Shown: in pieces, positions 32,190-44,200 of the stretch
Position numbering within the stretch: position 1 is the first letter of the stretch
Layout of the letters: each line of letters begins with the position of its first letter
Origin: Heterotrichella gracilis
Taxonomy: Eukaryota > Sar > Xanthophyceae > Tribonematales > Xanthonemataceae
Assembly: GCA_032358255.1 (NCBI GenBank)
Contig: JAULBX010004444.1
Span: 1-64,000 of the forward strand
Length of the DNA: 64,000 nucleotides
Reading direction: 5' to 3'
The notes under the pieces: generated by a model
Told to the model about the DNA's origin: nothing
The model's database searches: none
Seen by the model: only the letters and a program-made list of their open reading frames with translations
Made by a program: the position numbers and the translations under genes

Positions 32190-33047
32190 CAGGTGGATGG
32201 TGCTCAGGAGGGGAGGACGTACACATATATAGTCAGCATTGTGCATTGCAGTGCAGCAAGGGGGGATGCATAGGCGCATTGTGGTACATTTGGGGGAATA
32301 AAGCTGACCTGGACCAGAGCTCCTGGCAGGGGAGGCTCTCAGCAATAATGTGACCTATTTTATCTAATAATTTTATCCTTGCCGTTAGTTGGGGGTTTGA
32401 GCAGTACTGCACTAGTGCTGCAGCCATGCTGGGAAGACAGCGTGGCGTTTCCTTGCTGCATGGCATGGCTGTCTGGTACTGCCTTTATTCTTACCAGGGT
32501 TGTTTTAGAATTTGATACGCCCTGGCATAAAGAAGGTCAACAGCTTAATCGCTGGCATGCAAACATTTTAAGTCCATGCATTGAACATTATTGTCAGTTC
32601 ATTGTTTTGGTGTCGTGGGTGGCGCACTACTGTACTTGCTGGCAACATATTGTTTATGCCCCAGCCCTTGGCCTTTTGAGGTGAGGCTTTTTTTTGGGGG
32701 ACTCGACCCTAGTACCCTTTGAGAGGGTACTGGAGCACCAACTTGGATTCCAGTGACTTACGTACTGCGCCCTGTCATATTGCTGTCACCAGAGGCATAG
32801 AGACGTGTGCAGAACGCACTGCACGTCTCCCACCGCAGCTGTGCTATACAGCGTTGTGGTGCGCAACGTATTGCTAGCTGACAGCGACACCTAAGAGTCT
32901 GGGTGCATATGCATGCATTGGGTTTGCATGCATCTTGGCAGAAGGACAAAGTTGTCGCCAGGCCTCGTATCTGAGCCCTAGAAGCCTTACAACGTCTTTG
33001 TGTCAGACGTAACATCGTATCCCATTCCAGTTTTGCTATTTAAAACA
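32190..33047. other. CAP-A 3' region and promoter of the next F-box gene
   Basis: AATAAA near 32298 is a plausible poly(A) signal for CAP-A. A perfect 8-bp inverted repeat (AGTACCCT / AGGGTACT, 5-base loop) lies at 32711-32731. No gene is recognised. Confidence 0.45.
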
Positions 33048-36000
33048 ATGGAAGCAGCAGTTGCTGATATACAATGGTCTGAACTTCCAATTGGGGTGCT
33101 GGTGCAATGCTTTTCCGCTTTGGAGAGCAGGGCAAGCCAAGTTACTGCACGAGCAGTGTGTCGTCGCTGGAGAACCGTAATGGACGAGACCGTGGTTGCT
33201 TGGGACTCGTCAAAAGTGGAGGTATGCATGACTGGGACTGCCACACACGGGCCTCCTTCCGACACAATGGGTGGGGTCTCCCCCTCTCTGTTCATTGGTA
33301 TTGCAATAGCTTTAAGAACCGTTCTTTGTATTATAGTATGACAACCCACTGTTCTTGGCGCCAAGCTACTGTATTGCATTGGGTAGTGCCATATTCCCAG
33401 CTACAGCACAGATTCCTGCACCACCACCACCAAGCCTGCGTCCTCGTATAGGCAGAGGTCTCCATATCGCCCCTGCAACAGCTCATATCCTAACTGGCCA
33501 GTTAAAGCTGCTGTCTTGCCTCTAAATTCTTAGTTTCAAAAGCCATGTAGACATCTGCACTCGAAGTGCTTGTTCAACTGACCCTGCTCACTATCTTCTT
33601 CCAGGTTGCCGCCATCCTGCAGCAACACCAAGCCTGCGTGAAACTAGAGGTGTGCATAAAGCACCTGCAGCAACCCGTCTCCCTCCTGACCCAGTTGGAG
33701 CAGCTGCCCTGCCTGCAGAGCCTAACAGTGGAGGAGGGCGCATACGATAGCAATGACGTGGTGCAAGCCGTTAGCACCCTCCCACACTTGACCCAGCTGT
33801 GCCTGCATCGCATCACTGTAAGTCAGCGTTGCATCCGTGTACAGTGCAGGGTCGTGGTATCCTTGATTCACGGCAGGGAATGGGGTTTGGGTAGGGTTTT
33901 GAGTAGGGTTTTGCAGCTGCATCTGTAGCAATGACGTAGTGCAAGCCATCAGCAGCCTCACTCGCTTGACCCGAGTGTGCCTGCATCGGATCACGGTAAG
34001 TCTGCCCTGCATCCTCGTTTATTGCAGGCCACGGTGTCCTTGACCCACGGTATTGAACGGGGTTTGGGTAGGGTTTTGGGTAGGTTTTTGGGTAGGGTTT
34101 TGGAGCTGCATTTGTAACAATGCTGTGCGTGCATCGGATCACGGTAAGGGTTGACGCGCACACCCCTGGGTCATGCCTGGTCCTGCGGCTCCCGTGAGGC
34201 AGGGTTTTTGTAGGGTTTTGGGGCAGCTCCCTTGCTTGACAGTGGAAGCCCTTAACGCAATAGCGAATGGAGGCCAGCACGCATGAAATGCTTCATCAGT
34301 GAAATGCCCATTAACCCTTGCGTAGGGTATCAACGCGGAGGGGCGCAACGGGCTGAGCACACTTACCTGCCTGCGGCACCTGCAGCTGTGCACCAGGGGG
34401 GCGCGCAACATGGAGGAAATGGACCTGGGGGCGCTGGGCGCGCTGACGCAGCTCACGGTAGGGTTTTAGGGTATTGTTTTAGGGTTTTGTGGTTCGGACT
34501 TGGAAAAAATCTGGAGGAAATGGAACTGGGTGCACCGGGCATGCATGCTGACGCAGCTCACGGTGGGGTTTTAAGCTTCAGGGTATAGGGTTTTAGGTTT
34601 GAGACATAGGGCACTGGGCGTGATGTTGCAGTTCATGGTAGGGGCTTAGGGTTTTTGAAATAGGGGATAGGGTTTTGCCTGAAGGGTGTTTGTAGGAAAT
34701 GGACCTGGGGGCGCTGGGCGTGCTGATGCAGCTCACGTTGGGGTTTTGGGGTCGAACTTGAGCCCCCCATCTGCATCTCGACCCCAAAAGTTGAGATTTG
34801 GAGGTAAAATGCAATCCCCGTATGCTAACTCAGTCCCCGCATTGCAGGCCCTGGAGCTGGTGGGATTTCGCTCTGTGAAAGGGTCCAATGGGGAGTACCA
34901 CTCCTCAACAGACGCCCTGTGCAGGGCAATTATGCAGATGGGGGGGCTCAAGGTGAAACCCTAGCAGAAACCCTAGACCCTGGGCCGCAAACCCTTGCCT
35001 ACAGGGAAATCAGTGGTGTGTAGCAGTTAGGGGCCTTCAGGGCAAATCCCTTGGACCCTAAAGCCACCAATGCATCCATTTGAAACCCTTTGGCTGTCGA
35101 AAGGAGGTTTCATGCCCCATGATCCCCTTGCATGCATACTCCTACATTTTCACCTTGCCGCATGCTCCCCACCCACCTCTTTTTGCACCCTTTGTCCAAA
35201 GGGTGTTTTCACTCCCTCCTCTCTCCTCCCCTCCCTTTACTCCTGTTCAATATTCCACCCTCCCACTCCTAGGTTCCCCTGCAGGTCCTTGTTCTGTGTG
35301 GTCCCCATCCTCTATCTCACCGCCATGCTCCTACACAAGCACAAGCTAGCACAAACCCTAAAAAAAGTGTTGTCACCTCAACGCCCTCACCTGCATGCAA
35401 GGGATATACATAGCAGGGCTTAGAACGTGCGAGGGGGGTTGTTTGGTCGGTTTATTCCGCTGCAGGTGCTGATTCTGTGTGGTCCCATGCTCCCCCCCCT
35501 CCACCTCACTGCCATGCTCCTACACAAGCACAAAGTAGAATACTTGAGCCTGACTGCGCACGAGCTGACAGAGGGGTTGATCAAGCTGATTGGAAGGGAG
35601 CTGACAACCCTGAGGAGCCTGGAGCTGGGTGCGTAGGGTTTTATTAGGGTTTGGGGTTTGCGCTAGGGCGCAGAAGGATTTTCCGGGGGCTTTAGGGTAT
35701 GCGCCACCTGGATTGTGCCGTGCCCCGCCCCCTTTTCTCCCCACCACACACACACGCCACCCCCACTCCACCCACCAGCGTCACTCCCCTCTGCAGGTTT
35801 CCTCCCCAGGGAGTGGCAGGACACCTCCTGCACTCCCCCCCTTGCCTTGCTGGCCCCCCTCGCCCGCCTCACATGCCTGGCGCTGGTCTCACCTGCCATC
35901 CCCTCCCCACCGCTGGACCTGCAGCCACTCACAGCCCTCCACAGCCTGCTGGTAGGGTATTGGCTGCTTCTTAGGGTATTGGCGGCGTAATTGTTGGAGA

Positions 36001-39000
36001 AGCCTAGTTAGGGTGTGTGTACTATGAAGAGTATGGGGGAGGTTCAGGGTAGATAGGCGCGAAAGAGTAGATTGAATCACACCCACTCTGTCGCTTCCTC
36101 AACCATGTACCTTCTCACTTACCACCAGACGCATGGTGGTGTTCAAAGTGTTTATTACAACTCAAAGCGCAGATCAGAGTAAGCACTCAACAAAGAAAGC
36201 ATGCATATTCTTTATTAAGTAACACATTAACAATGCAGGAACTCTCCATCAGGTTGGGCGCACCAATGGGAGGTTTCGCCTCGCGGAGCATGGCAGCAGA
36301 ATGGGTGGCCTGGCGGGTCCTGGGCAGGGATGGGCAGGGAAAGGTGGTAATGGATGCGAATGCGCAAGGGGAGGCGGCCCTGGCGAGCTACCGCAGCATC
36401 GGGCAGATTGGTGGGTGGCATGCGCAATCTAGGGCCGTGGGTTGGCCACTATGGCTGATGTAAATTTACCTCGCCTGGATGCGGCGTTTGAAGTATGCAG
36501 GAAATGCAAATACAACTATCCTTATGACTAGGAACGAGATAGAGTACGTGCTTTTTTCTGACTTTTTGGACCAATAATAATTGTAAAAAGGATAGAAGTG
36601 ATACATTAATAGAACCATCAGCATGCCTTTCTCGTCCGTTCGAAGGATCCTGGTGTCAATCTGTCATCTAAAATGAGGTTCCGTCCCCTGCAATCACCCA
36701 GGGGGGTTGCAAGCATGCCACCTGGCGCAGCAGAGCCCCCAAGGCCAGCTGGCGTTCCTCCCCGGGTGCCTCGACCACCTCCTCCCCTTGGCACCCACCC
36801 TGCACTCCCTGAGCCTACCACTGGGCGAGGGTGAGGTCACATTGGCGCATGTGGAGGCGATCACTGGACTGACTGGCCTCACCGAGCTGCAGCTGACTGG
36901 GTGCGTGGCAGCAAAACCCTTGGAAACCGTGGGATAGGTTCGTGCACCATAGGGTTTAGCCCTTGCCTCGACCACCTCCTTCCCCTGGCACCAACGCTTG
37001 AATCCCTGAGCATGCCGCTGGGTGAAGGGGAGGTCACATGGGCGCATGTGGGGGCAATCATGGGGCTGACGTGCATGACCAAGCTGCAGCTGACTGGGTA
37101 CGTGGCAGCAAAAACCCTAGAAAACCCCTAAGATTTCAGGGTTGGAACGCCCTAGGTTTAGGGTTTGCCTCCACTGCCTGCTCCCCCTGGCACCCACCCT
37201 GCAATCCCTGAGCCTACCACTCTTGAGGGTGAGGTCACGTGGACGCATGTGGAGGCGATCACTGGACTGACATGCGTGAATAAGCTGTAGCTGACGGAGA
37301 TGGGGAGCAGGGTGTATGGCACTGTAATTTGATTCTACAAGACCTGGCTTTGAGCAAGTCAGGGCACCAAACGGCCGCAGCGCATGTGTGCATCACTTGT
37401 GCCCATTCGCTCAAACACAGTTTGAGATGGCTGCAACCACTCATGCTTGCGCGAGGGCAAAGACAAGACTGGTTATTCAGTAACGTCCATCAGAGCCACA
37501 CGTCAGAATGATAGAACAACAGCAAAATGATGTGTGTCCGCCACAGCAATTTCTTGCCATAGGCTAGGTCAAACGTCACCCAGCGCTTGGACCCCCAAGA
37601 GTGCAAGAAGTACACACTCAGTGCATGTCTCCGCCTTCTTGCAGCGGCGCCAGGTGGCAGGCAGCAGCGTGGTCGGCCGTGGCATCACTCACCTGCCTGC
37701 GTGCCCTGCGCATGGTGGGCTGCCAGGTGGCGGGCTGTGGTTGGGCGCAGCTGGAGGGGTGCAGGGGGCTGACCAGGCTGCACGTGGAAGACCCAATGGA
37801 CAACATGGTACGGGAAATGTTCCATTATTGTAGGAATAAAACTTAGTTAGTACTTACTTAGTAACATGCATTCCAGCAATACATCAAGATCAGTCTGCCT
37901 TGCGCATGCGGCGCCACGCAGCTCTTTCCGGGCACTGTTTGACCCACTTACAAAACCCACGCGATTTGAGGTGCTGCTGGAGTAGGTCAGCCCACGTGGC
38001 CCTTGGCTTACCTACCCCCTTGCCCTTTACATTCGCTGTATTCTACACACAATATGAGAAATCTTTGTGTTTTTTCATGTGCAGGAGGGGGGGAAGGAGG
38101 GTAAGGTGATCGATGTGACGGGGATGGCAGCATTGACTGGGCTGGAGTGCCTGCACCTGGCAAGCTACCACTGGCAGGTGCGAAACCCTAAACCCTAAAC
38201 CCTAAACACTGGCAGGTGCAAACACCCTTTGCCAAAGGCTTTGGCACCTCCATCCCTGTCCTTAAAACCCTGGACAAAACCCTTGTGGAGGCGCAGCTGG
38301 TGAGGTGCAGGGGCTCCACAAGGGTACTGGTGGGGCACGTGCTAAATCTGACAGGAAAGGAAGGGGAGCTGTAATGCAAGGCATGTAAGACGCGCTGGTT
38401 ATGTAGCATCAGGATTGTGATGAAACCCTCCACAGCCCGGGTGGTATGAGGACATTACCTCCCACCCTGAAGTGCCCACCCTCACCCGCCTGGTGCTGAG
38501 CGCCGCACACACGAAACCCTTGCCAGTCTGGGGCACTAGGCCCCATAACATTTGTCGACAACCACTGAGAAAATCCACACCAATTATATCGGCTAGCCAG
38601 TGGCAAGTTGCTCCAATTTTCCTCCCCTGTGCCATTTTTCCTCCCCTGTCGCATGACATTACATCCCATCTCGAGGTGGTATCCCGCCTCACCCGACTGA
38701 CAAGCCTGCTGCTGGCAGGCGCCCACTTGGAGCTCAACGCCGTAACCCCCAAAGCCCCTGCCATTTGCAAAAAAGAAAACGGGAGCTATGGCAAGTCGCA
38801 CCTCGCACGTGGTTTCAGCGTTCCCTCCCCTCTTGCAGGAGATTGCTTCCCACCCTGAGGAGGTGTCCCGCCTCACATGCCTGACCCACTTGGTGCTGGC
38901 GGGCGCCCGCTTGGCGCCATGCCAGCTCAGCGCACTGGCGCCACTCACCCGACTGGCGTGCTTTGAGGTCCAGCTGGCAAGGGGGTTAGGGAAGGGGGAT

Positions 39001-39759
39001 CCGGAGGTGAAGGAAGGTGGGTGGGTGGATTGGGTGGGAGGTTGATCAGGGTGGGTGGTCGGGGTTGTTGGGGTTGCTGTGGGGAGTTGGGTTTGTTCTC
39101 GCTGCGCGATGCACGTGGTTGCTCCTACTGGGATTGGGAATAATAGCGTATCATTAATACTACATCCATCTATTTTCACTTGTAACCTGGTAGTACATAA
39201 AGTGTGTAATCTTTCTTATTGTTCGCTTCATCGAGGGTGCAATTTGATCCCTAACTCTTGTTTCCAGGCTACCCTGCGCCATCTGATCAACGGGCGTGCG
39301 CGCCTTTCCATCAATATACCATTCATATATTGCGTTTCTATTTTCTTTTGGGCCCAGACTTTGCCACACTGCGCCACCTGACGGGCATACGCGTGTTTTT
39401 CGTGAATACGCACCCTTACATCAATCGATTTCCTTTTGTAACTTAAGGCGCAGGCTTTACCACGCTGCGCCACCTGACGGGCGTGCGCGCCTTCTCAACA
39501 AACAATTATTTATCCCATTAATCAGAATGTTTTATTTTTGGGCGCAGGCTTAACCACGCTGCGCCACCTGACGGGCGTGCGCACCTTCCAACTGGGGAAA
39601 TCCAATCAGATTAACGCCAGCCCAGGGGAGTATTTGGACATATTGGAGAGGGAGGGCACCCTGCCGGTGCGCCCGCAGCGCAAAAGCGCCAAGGAGTTGG
39701 CAGTGCGGGTGCGGCGGCAGCCGGCAGCTAGGGCGGGCAACGGCGCGGGTGGGCAATAG
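33048..39759 (+). CDS. F-box / leucine-rich-repeat protein (11 exons)
   Basis: Exons 33048-33221, 33605-33817, 34326-34457, 34848-34952, 35466-35628, 35797-35951, 36731-36900, 37645-37807, 38085-38177, 38839-39016, 39548-39759 give about 585 aa in consistent phase. The exon 7 start is the least certain; an acceptor near 36701 would break phase, so CAG at 36728-36730 was chosen. The F-box lies at about residues 8-53 (WSELPIGVLVQCF, then RAVCRRWRTVMDETVVAW). Irregular Leu repeats follow in nearly every exon: LEQLPCLQSLTVE, LTCLRHLQLC, LTTLRSLELG, LARLTCLALV, LTGLTELQLTG, LTGLECLHLA, LTCLTHLVLAGA, LTTLRHLTGVRTF. The C-terminus is basic. The likely role is an SCF substrate receptor. It sits between the two CAP paralogues. 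Most introns carry exon echoes. Confidence 0.83.
33920..34150 (+). repeat. Donor-side echoes of F-box exon 2
   Basis: A near-complete copy of the exon 2 end (AGCAATGACGTAGTGCAAGC to CGGATCACG plus GTAAGT) lies at 33927-34000. A shorter copy lies at about 34117-34146. GGGTAGGGTTTTGG tracts sit between them. Inclusion would hit a stop in the coding phase, so these are not extra exons. Confidence 0.92.
34505..34745 (+). repeat. Three donor-side echoes of F-box exon 3
   Basis: Copies of GAGGAAATGGACCTGGGGGC...CAGCTCACG with GTGGGG or similar donors lie at about 34510-34570, 34606-34645 (short) and 34692-34745, after the coding donor at 34458. TTTTAGGGT-rich tracts lie between them. Confidence 0.92.
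35278..35345 (+). repeat. Acceptor-side echo of F-box exon 5
   Basis: CTGCAGGTCCTTGTTCTGTG onward to TCCTACACAAGCACAAGCTA copies the first ~65 bases of exon 5, about 185 bases before the coding acceptor (35465). Confidence 0.92.
36233..36463 (+). other. Unassigned open frame in an intron of the F-box gene
   Basis: A 76-codon open frame has protein-like composition (for example VVMDANAQGEAALASYRSIG). It has no recognised domain and no clear splice partners. It lies within the long intron 6 (35952-36730) of the F-box gene. It could be chance, a relic, or a missed exon. Confidence 0.2.
36940..37300 (+). repeat. Two donor-side echoes of F-box exon 7
   Basis: The exon 7 end (CTCGACCACCTCCTCCCCTT to CAGCTGACTGG plus donor) recurs at about 36965-37110 and 37168-37300, each about 200 bases on. 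The first echo stays open for 40+ codons; the second has a stop and lost bases. Confidence 0.92.
38433..38770 (+). repeat. Two acceptor-side echoes of F-box exon 10
   Basis: Copies of the exon 10 start (TCCCACCCTGAGGAGGTGTC...CTGGTGCTGGCGGGCGC) occur at about 38455-38510 and 38660-38745, before the coding exon at 38839. The spacing is about 190-200 bases. Confidence 0.9.
39262..39500 (+). repeat. Three acceptor-side echoes of F-box exon 11
   Basis: Acceptor AGs at 39266-39267, 39356-39357 and 39452-39453 are each followed by a copy of GCTTTACCACGCTGCGCCAC...GGGCGTGCGC. The coding acceptor is at 39546-39547. The repeat period is about 90-96 bases, and identity increases toward the coding copy. 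Confidence 0.95.
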
Positions 39760-41248
39760 CGGGTTTATTGGTTTTATAGGGTTAAGAATTTAGGGCAGTA
39801 ACACTGTGGAGGTCACAATGACGGTTTTATAGGGTTCAGGGTTTTGGCCAGGGCACAATGTAGTCAACAGCCAGCCTGGCCAGGCTCTGCTGGCAGGGTC
39901 TGAACCACATCCCTAGGGTCTGCTAAGCAACCCTAGGGTCTGGGGCTCCCCACAAGCCTTGCTCCGGCTGGCATAGCACGTGACTGACAGGTGTATATGT
40001 ATCTTTAGGGCTTCAGTAGGGACTCTACCTTTTCCCCATACCGCTGTCCATGCTGTAAAACCAGAGTTGCAGAGTTGCAGCAGCACAGGTGTTCACAAGT
40101 GGGTGCTGTTCCTTGTTGGCACCGTTGTGTTGTGAAAGCACAGTCAGCTCTGTCTTGCCAAGCTGGCACTGAGGTCTACCCAAACACGCTGAGGCTTGCA
40201 CTGCGGCACTGTGGTGGCACAGGCCAGGGTGTGGCAGCCCTTGAGCGGATTTGTCTCCATGGTTGGAGCGTACGTCATGCCATCACGCGATCTTGTGCCC
40301 TGAGCGTGGCCGCCAAGTTGTGACGGCAGGAATGCTGCATGGGGACTTCAGACTGCCGCTGAAGGCACAACGGTACCAGGCAGAAGGCTAGCCCGTCCCT
40401 GCTGTGCAGCTGTTTGGCCTATGCCACTGCTCAGCGAGGTCTGAGACTCTTGACTCACGCCTCCCTGAGTCAAGAGAGTGGATGAGCAAGCAGGCTGGTT
40501 GGATGTGCAAGCAGGTCGGTTGGATGAGCAAGCATGCCGGTTGAATGAGCAAGCAGGCTCCGGGCGGGTGATACGTGGCAAGAAGCTTCAGAGTTGGCAA
40601 GTGCCCGGACCGCAGGCCGCCGTCGCCAACTGGTGCATGACGCTAGATCATCCCATAACATGACAGATCTGCCGTTTCAGCTTGATTACTCACTCCATCC
40701 CACGTAATTAATGGACATTGGGGCTCCGAGCGTGGAGCGTTCGAGATGGTGGATCCCTAATGAGGTTGTATTACACCAAGTTGCGGTACAGTACAGCCGC
40801 CGACCGCCGTTAAAAGTACCACGTGCGCAGCCCAAAAGGCGCGCTGCAGGTCTTTGCCAGGACAGCTAAATGCGGCATCCTGCCTCTAACACAGCAGAAG
40901 CAACGCTACCTGGCCTACTCGACGTCTTTCTGGGCCACCTCTTGCTTGTCAAACGCGTCACAAGAGTCTGGGTGGTTGTGGCTTGTGTTGGAGGCTGTGA
41001 TTCAGCGCTGGTTGCTGCTCGGTTGCTCGGGAGGCCCGGTGCCCTTACCCACATGTGCCTTGCCTACGCTCAGCGGCTATAGGACGCCGTGTGACGCGGT
41101 ACTTGAATAGATCAAGGCTTTTTCATCCTTGCTAGCTGCAGCCCTCTTGTTTTGTACCTGCTTGGCCGATCTCTCCCGAGTCAGCGACTGCGACATCCAA
41201 GTGGCGAGACGTAGGGGCACAGCTGCACGGGCAGCACTCCGCACAGCT
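39760..41248. other. Intergenic region with a hairpin and a minisatellite
   Basis: A perfect 11-bp inverted repeat (CTCTTGACTCA / TGAGTCAAGAG, 8-base loop) lies at 40447-40476. Immediately after it are four tandem ~21-base units (GGATGAGCAAGCAGGCTGGT type) at about 40482-40560. No gene is recognised; the promoter of CAP gene B should be near 41000-41248. Confidence 0.6.
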
Positions 41249-44200
41249 ATGGGCGTCCCCACAGGACCCAGACGGGTGGATTCAGGGCGCCGTGCAAGCT
41301 GGTTGACATCGTTGGCTGTACTGGTACACCTATTATGCGCAGCATCGGTGCAGGCGGCGAGCCCCAATTATGTCGTAGGTATGTACCTCAGATGCGCCCA
41401 CTGCCCAAGAACCGAACCACCAGCTCGCTTATCGGGCTCCAACACGACCGATGCAGCCATGAATAGCGCAGCAATAGTTCTTGTTGCACCCTTGGGCTTG
41501 TATTGCTGGTACCAATAGCATGCTCGCATATTTGTTTGCCTCCATATTGCTCGGCCTCCAACCTGCCCACCTTGGCCAAGCACAAGGTTGCTTGTAGATG
41601 CCACGGCCAGCCAGTCGTGCACACCAGATCGTTTCGCGTTGGCAAAAAGGTCCCTTATAGTGTGCCAACATTTTCAAACGGTGCGCCTCGCTTGCCGTGG
41701 CTGGAACGCGCTGTCCTAGCTGGCGATACTCTATGGGTGTGTGTTGAGCCACTGGGGAGGTTTTCGAGGGTCGGCATAAACTAGTTCTATACACTAGTGC
41801 TATGGGCTTGTGGTGTGCCTCAAACACTTCGATCCTCGAGGGTTTCGTTCGCTTCCCAGTTGGGAATGTACATCAAGGGATCCTAACGGCCTGACATAGC
41901 GCACAGGCTGGGGGCAGCGCTGGCCATCCCCCATGCCAGCTCCTGCCTTCAAAGAAAACGTGTCCGCGTTTGCAGGTGAATGCACGGACAAAGCCGCGGT
42001 CTTGAAGGCGCACAACACCTACCGGGCAGCGCACGGGTGAGGCGCAGTGCCATGGTGCATGCAACAAGTATTTGGCATGCTTTAAAGCAACCTGCTGTTT
42101 GTTGGGTTCAAACTGGGCTCTTGACGATTGGACAGCTGTTGGGTCGTTGCCATATCTGCAGCAAGCTGCTCTTTTGAGAGGCACACTGCACACAGACATG
42201 TAGTCCAACCCCTACCGCCATACCTTGACCTATTGGTATAGCTTGGGGTCCGTCGAAGGGACTCCCTCCACCCGCGTTGCACAGACATCACACAGTCCCC
42301 ACAGCCTGCAACCAGTAGTCACTCCACATGTACACGTACACAGTGTCCTTATCCAGTCTCAAATCCAGAAGATCATTGCTTACTGTTCTCCACAACACTG
42401 GCTGTTTGGGCACACCCAAACCCCCCTCATTCACACCCTGCACCCTTGCTGCAAGCCCTGAGTTCCTTGCTACAATACAACTTTGAGACCAATACCAACA
42501 CGAATGCTGCCCCAAACCATTTAAACCTTAGCCATACCTTGCCTGCTTTGTCCTAGAGCCGCTGCAACCCCTTTCACTACAGATATACCCTCCGCACGCA
42601 CCCGAAACCATACACCTTTTGCCCAAAACCCTAAACCTTTTGCTGTACCTGCAGGGCCAACCCCTTGACCTGGGACCAGTCACTGGTCAACAGCGCAACA
42701 TCCTATGTCAAATCACTTGCGCTGCGCTACCAGTGCCAGCAGCTGATCCACGAGACGGTGAAAAACAGGAAGGGCCAGGGGGAGAACCTGGGCAGCAGGT
42801 AGGGTTTTGGCTGTAGAAGTTTAGGGTATTGCTGTAGGGTTGCGCTACCAGTGCCAGTGCAAAACAGGAAGGGCCAAGGGGAGAACCTTGGCAGCAGGTA
42901 GGGCTTTGGCTGTAGGGTGTAGGGTTTGCTGTAGGGTTGTGAACCAAGTTTCGGAAGCCGATCCACGACGCAGCAGCAAACTGGGTTGGTTAATAGGGGG
43001 GCCTGGGCAGCAGGTAAGTTTAGGGTTTTGGGTTTCATGTCCAGCGGCCGTATGAGCCACCCATAAAACCTGCAGGTTCCTGCTGAACACCCAAAATACC
43101 TACACCCCTGATCCCTTGGCTGCAGGTACAGCGTCCAGAAGACTGCAATTTCCCGCTCAAGTCCTGCATGACGATCCCAACTTCCCTAACTCTAAACCCC
43201 TCGCTGCAGGTCCAATACCCAGAAAACCTGCAGCTTCTCTCTAAAAACCCAAAGCCCTAAATCCTGACCCCTAAAGCCTTCACTGCAGATCCAGGACCCA
43301 GAAGATCTGCAGCTTCCTGCTCAAGTCCTAGTATGACGAGGTCAACTTCCCTACCCAGAACCCTAAGTAAAAACCCTAAACCCTTGGCTGTAGGTCCAGC
43401 ACCCAGAGGACCTGCAGCTTCCCGCGGAAACCTTAGTATGACGAGCTCTACTCCATAAAACATTAACCCCTAAATTATAATCGCTAAACCCTTGGCTGCA
43501 GGTCCAGCACCCAGAGGACCTGCAGCTTCCCGCTCAAATCCTGGAATGACGTGGTCAACTTCCCAAAACCCGAACTAAAACCCCCTAAACCCTTTGGCTG
43601 TAGGTCCAGCACCCAAAAGACCTGCAGCTTTCTGCTCAAGGGCTGGTATGACGAAATCAAGAACTACAAGTTCTCGACCACACCCTACGACGACAACCTG
43701 AAGACCAACCTGGCAAGGGTTGCCCACTTTACGCAGATTGTGTGGCAGTCAACCACCAGGGTGGGGTGCGCCTTTGCAAGGGTAGGTGCAAACCCTAAAC
43801 CCTAGACCCTTGCCAGTTTAATTTTGGGATCGCAAGGGCAGACTGCTTGCTGCTCCCCCCTCGATGATGTCAACCTGAAAATTTATATAAATATTTGATT
43901 TCATTTGGGGGCACTCGATACAGATGGTGTGGCAGTTTTAACCACTCATGGGGGTGGGCGCCTTTGCTTGGGTAGATGCACAACCTAAATCCTAGAACCT
44001 CAACTCTGTACAGCTGCGTCCACAACGGAAAGCGGAGGCCAGGGCAGCATGTGCTGCCATGAAAGCGGAGGTACTGTCATGAAAATGGGATGCAAAATGG
44101 TGGTGCTGCCATTAAAGCCGGACGCAAAATGCTTCCCACCTTGTTGAACTTCTTTGTTTGTTTGTTTCCCCCCCCAATGGATGAAAGGAAGCCACTCATG

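Noticed and set aside
33927-34000. Additional leucine-rich exon of the F-box gene
   Set aside because: It has a good donor, but in the coding phase it begins CAA TGA (or includes TAG from the preceding bases), and it is a copy of the exon just upstream; it is better explained as an echo.
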